A stretch of DNA of 64,000 nucleotides, taken from contig CM046452.1 of assembly GCA_025506515.1 (NCBI GenBank), positions 107,180,066-107,244,065 of the forward strand. The letters run 5' to 3'. The DNA comes from Flaveria trinervia (taxonomy: Eukaryota > Streptophyta > Magnoliopsida > Asterales > Asteraceae). The translations under genes were made by a program, and so were the position numbers. The first letter of the stretch is position 1. Each line of letters begins with the position of its first letter. The notes beneath the pieces are model-generated. The model was given only the letters and a program-made list of their open reading frames with translations, searched no databases and was not told the origin of the DNA. Positions 58,044 through 64,000 of this stretch are shown piece by piece.

Positions 58044-58869
58044 TGTTGGATCAAGAAAGGCTGGTATAACCAAAACTATACTTAGACAATTTTGGTGTAA
58101 CTGATAAAAAACTTCTGAAGGCAAATGCTAAGCTTCCGAATGTTAAATTTGAAAGAGCTTTCGAAGGGAATTCCAACTTCCGAAGACAAAGTCTTCCTTC
58201 TTCCAATAGTTCAACACTTAGAAGAATTCAATAAAATGACTTCCGAAGTATGAAGGCCTGAAGAATGTCTAAAGCCTCGGAAGAAGTAGCCTCTTTCTGA
58301 AGTATAAGTGGCTTCGGAAGAACAAGTCCTTCCGAAGCCAGTTAACCTTTGGAAGAACCTACTAATAACTAGTGGACATAAGTATGAACCTTTTGACACT
58401 CCGCTACAAATCTCTAAAATACTACATGATGCATTTCCCACTCCCATGTAGTTGATCATACTTTATTCCACTGTTTATTTTTTATTAGTTAGTATAATTA
58501 CTAACTTTAGTTGGTGACAAAAAGTAAGTTATGAATATATCATGACTATTAAATTTTAGATATTATTTTATCTAAGATACCTTGTTTTTAGCAATTAGTA
58601 TTTGCTTTAGCCATAGATTTCTAGCTGGTATCAAAGTATATCCGACTGTAAGTAGTAGTATATATAGTTTCTCATTGTAACTCATGTATATGCTTGTAAG
58701 AGTCTTGTAATACTTTGAGTTGAGAAGTAATATATATAAGTAACTTGAAAATTATCTTCTTGTGTTTTGATTACTTAATATATTATTATCAACTTTTAGA
58801 AGGATTTTGCATCATCTAACCGAGTTTGAGAGAAAATATTAGTGTTGTGTGACCAATATCGATCTTGCA
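58044..58869. mobile_element. Copia-like solo LTR (826 bp) nested in the gypsy LTR
   Basis: It begins TGTTGGATCAAG and ends GATCTTGCA, with the perfect 5-bp duplication TAATT at 58039-58043 and 58870-58874. The host LTR sequence resumes on both sides. About nine CTTCNGAAG-like palindromes lie within 58105-58340. The right part has TATA-rich sequence and a GTAATACTTTGAGTTGAG segment, as in a U3/R region. Confidence 0.85.
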
Positions 58870-59033
58870 TAATTGTTAAGTTTAATCCATAACTTATTAA
58901 TTTGTTTAAGTTTTTTTTTTCAAAACTTGGTCAATAAGTTTTATCCATAACTTAACTATTAAGTTTTATTCGAAAGTTAGTCATTAAGTCTTATCTAAAA
59001 CTTAGTCATGAAGCTCTATCCAAATAAACTTAG

Positions 59034-59961
59034 GAGTTAATTACATAAATAGTCCCTATGATTTATTTAAAGTAATAAGTTTGGGTACTAAAGGTTTTTT
59101 GTAACAGGTTTGGGTATTATGTTTTCAATTTTCTAACAAAAATAGGTATTAAGACTAACGGACGTTAAGTTCTCTGTTAAATTTAAATGAAATACCTAAA
59201 GTACCCTGGATTTATTATTCCTACAATTATATATTTCTCTTTTATTAGGGACCATTTGTGTAACTACTATCATTGACCCACCATCACCACCATATATCCC
59301 TGTCAACCACCATCACCACTAGCCACCATCACCACCATTTACCCACATTCAATCACCAACCCTCTTAACCTTTCTACCTACCAGCTTCCATCGAACACCC
59401 ACATACACCACCATCACCACCATCTATGAAATGATCACAAGAAGTAGATTGACCCTCCTACCTACTAGCCATCACCCAACACCCACAAGCACCCAAACCT
59501 ATATCTGAACCCTAATTGAATGGTCACAAGATCTGAACCGGTGAACCCAAACCTAGATCTAAAACAACACTAAATCATCAAACACCTATCGTTTTAACCC
59601 TAATTGAATCGTCGGTGGTGGTGGGAGTCGTCGGTGGTGATCAGGCGACAATGGCGTCAGTGGTCGTTGATGGTTGGTGGTAGGAGGCGTCGTTAGTGGT
59701 AGTGGGGGTTGGCGGTGGTGGTGAGGGTTAACATTGGTGATGGTGAGATGATGTTCAGGCAACAGTGATGGCGGCGGCGACTGGTGGTCGTCGTTGGTCA
59801 GTGGTGGTAGGAGTCACCGGTGGTGGTAGGAGTCACGGTGGTGGTGGGGTAGCGGTGGTGGTGTGAGATGATGTTCATGAGGTGGATGTTGGGTGGGGGC
59901 GACGTTGGTACCCAAACATGTTATTTATATAAACCACAAAGACCATTTATGTCATTAACTC
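59034..59961. mobile_element. Non-autonomous MULE (928 bp)
   Basis: The perfect 9-bp duplication TAAACTTAG stands at 59025-59033 and 59962-59970. Ends GAGTTAATTACATAAATAG and (reverse complement) GAGTTAATGACATAAATGG. The interior has a CCACCATCACCAC-rich half (59275-59420) and a GGTGGTGG-rich half (59610-59890), roughly complementary, so it may fold as a hairpin. No transposase. Confidence 0.92.
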
Positions 59962-60000
59962 TAAACTTAGTCATGAAGTTTCGTTCAAAACATATTCCTG

Positions 60001-60961
60001 ATTTATCTTTCTACTCTAAAAAAGAGTATATTTAGATGACACTTGTCAACACCACAATCACCCTTACCAAAATTTTTCCGTTTCTTACTCTTATTAAATA
60101 ATTACCTTAATTACTAATAATATTATTTAATACTTTTTTAAATTTTAAAAAATAAGAAAGAGATCTATATATTAATGTTATTTCTAAATAAATATTTTTT
60201 TTATAAAATAAACAATTTTTTTAAAGCATTAAACTTTTTAAAAAATATGAAATATCTTAATATTAGTATTTTTAAAAAGTCAATTTTTTAAAACCAATTA
60301 AATTGAGAGTTATAATAAGAAAAAGTTTAAAATTAACATTTTTATATGGTTTGTTTTACAACAAAATGTTTATTTTTGAAAAAAAATTAATAACAAAATT
60401 TTAAAATGTTGTTATCATTGTTTTATTACTTATAATTATTTGTCATACATTTTAGTCATATCATATTTTATAATATAATTTTATAATTAATAAATTTTAT
60501 TATATTAAAATTTTATTTCTTCAATCCGTATAAAACACAAATTTACTAAAACTAATAATAATTATATTTTGAGTAAATTATATAAATTGTCCTTATGGTT
60601 TGATCAAAATTTTAAATTTGATCCTTAAAATTTATATCAACAAAATAAACTTAGTGGCTATTGATGACATGTAATTAATCATAACAAACAAAATACCCCC
60701 TATTTAATTAGTTAGTAGCTTAGTGGCTATTGATGACATGTAATAATCATAACCACTTATCAATTTACTCAACGATTTAGATTTATTCCTACGGTTTTAA
60801 ATATAAATAAAAATAGGTTTGTACTAGATCGATCACCGTATATACGTACATGAAACTAGTTATAACATAAAATAAAGGCTTAGTTTAGTTAGGTTTAGGT
60901 ATTTTTTATAAAAAGAAAAAGTTAGCACCTCGATCACTGGGTTGTGTTACAAGTAACAATT
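60001..60961. other. AT-rich spacer with a short duplicated segment
   Basis: AT-rich. The 24-bp stretch around AGTGGCTATTGATGACATG occurs at about 60653 and 60721. The segment near 60576-60660 (AAATTGTCCTTATGGTTTG) resembles a MULE end but no partner was found. Confidence 0.5.
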
Positions 60962-60976
60962 AGAAACTAGTCGTGA

Positions 60977-61267
60977 GCCAATGAGTTCTAGATCAACTGT
61001 TTTAGGAGTAGACATCCTATGATTTTTTAATGTGAAGGTCATCGGTTGGAGTCTTACTAGGTGCAATATGCTTCTAGTGGGCCAATGGTTTTACCACAGT
61101 GGGCCAATGGTTTTATCACAGTGAGCTTTTAGATGGTGGGTTTCTTTTGGAATGATAAGCGAGCCGGGTCACCAGCGCTATCTGTGTTCGCGAACGTGAA
61201 TGACCTTTCACCATTGGGTTTACCCGGGTCCGGGTTTGATAATTATTCGTGTGGCTGTTCAAAAAAA
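60977..61267 (+). mobile_element. tRNA-derived SINE (about 290 bp)
   Basis: The perfect 15-bp duplication AGAAACTAGTCGTGA stands at 60962-60976 and 61268-61282. The element ends in a short A run. Near its start TAGATCAACTG approximates the pol III A box, and GGTTGGAGTCT (from 61044) approximates the B box. Size, tail and TSD fit a plant SINE. Confidence 0.88.
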
Positions 61268-61351
61268 AGAAACTAGTCGTGATACGACGAGGATGAGTCG
61301 AAAGCGTAAGGGTATGTAATATGTATAGGTGTAGACCGAAGGTTGAGGGCG

Positions 61352-63768
61352 ATGGAGAATATGTGGAGCAGAGAGTTTTTCTTATCGTCGACGGGAGAAG
61401 TCGGGATTGGTTGGGTCACTTACACTCTTGCTGTCGTAACCCTAATACTTGTGTGGCGATTCGCCAGGTTTCAGATCATCCCCAGATTCTCATTTCTATT
61501 CAGGAACTCTTGTTTTGGATCTACAGGGCAACCCAACAATCCCACTATTTCCTCTACATCATCATCATCATCATCATCATCATCCTCATCCTCATCCTCA
61601 TCCTCATCCCAACAACAACATAAGCACAGGTTAGTTGTTCGGTGTTCCTCTAATTTGTTTTTACTTTTCAGTACATGTAGCTTTATTCAGTCATTGCAAC
61701 ACCATTGTAGCTTAACCAGGTTCTTATTGAATAAGTCTCACTTGTTATCTAAACCTAACTCTCTATTATCTATGCAACAATTATGTCATGAGCTTCCACT
61801 GCTACCATAAATTACGTCTGGAACCTGACCAACATGAGCAGATTCGGGTCTGCTTCTCAAACAAAATCATATTTGGTCTGATTTTGGAAATCAACCTGTA
61901 GCTGTTTTTTAGAGATTCTAGAGTCAAGAAAAAAGAGAATCACACCTGGTTCATGTCTCGATTTGAATGATTAAACTGTCTTTTTCCATCAACTTGTATA
62001 GTATTAGAGCCAAGTTCTAACCACAACGACTGAGGTGGGTTCTTTTTTTCTTCTGTTGGCGAATCTTTTCCTTGTCCGTATGAGTTTTTTCCCCTTGTTC
62101 TGTTCTCCACCTACCATGTCTGCCCACCATCATTGACATCGTCCATGTTAAGATCAAATAACACGAGAGATTTAAAGCGATGTGGTCGTAGTGTGCAACC
62201 TACATCCATGGGGCAATTAGGGCTTTCGTATTATTGAGTGGTAAGAATGTACACGTATAAGGGATATATTTATAGATTAGAATTATGGTTAATCCCATGG
62301 TCAACAAGTTAACGAAAGTGGGGTTGATCTGATTATAATCAATCATAAGTAAAATTTAGTGTATAAAACACAATCTTTCAAAATCCCACTCAGGTCAAAT
62401 TGACCAAAATCTAACAGGCACACTGTAACCAAAAGTAAACATTTCTTACATGGTAGGAGCTATAGTTACTCATTTCCAAGCTATAGGATGCCACAAGTTA
62501 GCTACTTGCTACTTCCTACTTACTGGAAGCGACTTAGTAACCGATTTCACCGTCAGGCTCAGTTTGTGGGATTCTTTCCTTTGGTCTTCTTCTTGGTTAC
62601 AATCACACACAAAGAAATATCTGCTCTCTTATCTTTGCAAATGGCTACACTAAGCACCTTTCCAGATTTCAATTTAGTAAATGGAATAATAAATCTTTCA
62701 GTTTCATATTTATGGGCCATTTAGCACAATAGTTGGTTTATTTTTTAACTTTTTTGTTATTCAGCAGGCAACAAAATATATGATTTTACTTCAACAAATA
62801 AAACAGAACTTTTTCTCATCAAATAAAATCCCTCCACGCATAATACTAAATACTGTGAGAAGGATATTGATGAACAAATTTGCACTATTCAGCAGATATA
62901 CTAAGCTGTGCGTCAGCTTCATGAAATTTATTAGAGTGTTTAGCCTTTTACACAAACACAAAGTCACACACACACACATATGTAATACATTACATCTTCA
63001 ATAAGAGTAAAATGAAAAAAATGAATCAAACCTTCCTAGAAAACAAGGGAGGCTGCATCAGCAGAGCAGCTGACTTAGCGAATGACCTATCCAAGTCAAT
63101 ATTTCTTAAATTTTTAAAAAGTGCACACCCAGTGTATATGCAACATTGTATTTCAATCGCCAATGCCTGGATATCTATGGGCCCCTCGAGGAGTATGAAC
63201 TATATTTTCTTCCCTTTTGTTGTCTGCTAGTTTTTATTATCTAGGTCTTTTGATTTTATATTCTACTTCTTGTGAAAGGCCTGTTATGTACTCATTTTAA
63301 ACACTGTTTCCTTTTCATAATGAAACAGTCGTTCTGGCCCAAATGTTTATGTTATGTAGTAAATTTCAACTCAGGGACTATTGGTGTTATGCTTATGCAA
63401 AGTTTTGGACCAACCTTGTAATTTCTGAGGTCTGTAAATGAAATTGAACAACAACAGCAGGCTAAAGCAATACTTTGGAAGTGGAATAACTCTTGTATTT
63501 GTTGTGTGCCATAGGAACAGAAGAAAGGATCACAGTATCACACAACTCTTATTGTTTGTGAATTGGTTATTCTTTCAACTGATACCTTATGTTGATGTGG
63601 AGTTCTGTAAATTTTTTTTGCAGAATTTCAGATATCATTACTGATTTGGATCTTAAGGTTCTGATGGACAATTTGGATGAGACTGTGCATGAGAATGAGA
63701 AGTGGGAGAGTGTTGTTGATAGAAGAAATGATTTGCTCTCTTACTCTGTCAAGTGTTGCAAACCCAAG
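61352..63768 (+). CDS. START-domain lipid transfer-like protein, N-terminal part
   Basis: The StAR-related lipid transfer group of plants with an N-terminal membrane anchor. Exon 1 (61352-61629) encodes MENMWSREFF, then one membrane segment (VTYTLAVVTLILVWRFA, about residues 19-35) and a poly-Ser linker made by TCA/TCC repeats. Intron 1 (61630-63623) holds a copia solo LTR. Exon 2 (63624-63768) begins the START domain: DLKVLMDNLDETVHENEKWE, then VVDRRNDLLSYSVKCCKPK at a donor GT. The remaining lipid-binding domain lies beyond the window. Start: the ATG at 61352 is in frame and gives the usual short pre-membrane N-terminus. The lipid bound cannot be told from this part. Confidence 0.85.
62146..62416 (-). 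mobile_element. Copia solo LTR in intron 1 of the START gene
   Basis: As read on plus it starts TGTTAAGATCAAATAACACG and ends AAAATCTAACA. It shares GTGTGCAACCTAC, GGGGCAA and TAGGG segments with the copia LTR at 31747-32011. The flanking 5-mers do not match, so the TSD is lost or the borders are slightly off. Confidence 0.65.
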
Positions 63769-64000
63769 GTTATCCTATAATATGCTCACCTAAGGATACG
63801 GTTGTTAAGCAACTGCCATATTAAAAGTATTTTTTACCCTATCAGAAAGCCCCAGTTTTTTTTCCTTCCAAGCTATGATAGCTGAAGGTTTTTACTTTTT
63901 ACGTTCATCAACATGAAAAATTAACTTGATTCATATCACAATAGTGATTAGACAACCTGAATATAATCACATGATTGTGCCTTAGTGGTAACTTTTCTGA
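63769..64000 (+). other. Start of intron 2 of the START gene
   Basis: Intron sequence after the donor at 63769; no further exon is visible before the window ends. Confidence 0.6.

Larger units (their letters stand above)
57018..60000 (-). mobile_element. Gypsy LTR fragment, reverse orientation, broken by two insertions
   Basis: Pieces 57018-58043, 58870-59033 and 59962-60000 match, on the minus strand and in order, the solo LTR at 41607-43023. Shared parts include the GTTTCATATATA-type segment near 57093, the region CTGCACTGAGTCTGAACCA (57548) and the TAAGTTTTATC array (58880-59030). The ends of the LTR are missing or too diverged to place. A copia solo LTR and a MULE interrupt it. Confidence 0.75.

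Noticed and set aside
58105..58340. CTTCNGAAG cluster as canonical heat-shock elements
   Set aside because: Spacing between TTC and GAA is one base, not two, so it does not meet the heat-shock element consensus.

Overview
The window is nuclear DNA of a flowering plant. The genes are split by AT-rich introns with GT-AG borders, the proteins match plant-specific families, and the space between genes is filled with LTR retrotransposons, hAT and MULE DNA transposons and a mitochondrial insertion. Retroelement types with TGTGACA ends and the reverse-transcriptase family at 7863-9107 resemble what I know from Asteraceae, but that placement is an inference from memory.

Six host genes can be read, left to right. 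(1) 1-606 (+): the 3' end of a leucine-rich-repeat receptor-like kinase, PEPR-like. (2) 1961-3910 (-): NSA2, a 60S ribosome biogenesis factor, nine coding exons. (3) 9450-10638 (+): chloroplast glutamyl-tRNA reductase-binding protein (GluTRBP/PGR7 type). (4) 12827-14780 (+): an F-box/kelch protein. (5) 27124-53734 (+): a SEN1-type RNA/DNA helicase of about 2,218 residues in 22 exons over 26.6 kb. (6) 61352 to beyond 63768 (+): the 5' end of a START-domain lipid-transfer-like protein. They are unrelated housekeeping and signalling genes, and I see no cluster or joint pathway.

Two features dominate the rest. The first is mobile DNA whose borders can be set by target-site duplications (TSDs). 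There is a 6.4-kb Ty3/gypsy chromovirus (18715-25152, TSD TATAA), a damaged Ty1/copia element in SEN1 intron 9, several solo or partial LTRs, and four non-autonomous MULEs (9-bp TSDs, one of them imperfect). Five hAT-type elements have 8-bp TSDs, one of them nested and imperfect, and there is one tRNA-type SINE with a 15-bp TSD. SEN1 carries much of this load: its 7.4-kb intron 15 holds a solo LTR, a nested pair of hATs, about 1.7 kb of mitochondrial DNA with a decayed initiator tRNA-Met, and a local duplication. Its intron 16, which splits the Walker A motif, is mostly one hAT element.

The second is a run of single-base losses that break otherwise well-conserved reading frames: RLK, NSA2, F-box/kelch, SEN1 twice, and the gypsy pol at three places. 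Each removes one base from a short run of identical bases. This looks more like residual consensus error than five independently dying genes, and it should be settled before any of these genes is called a pseudogene.
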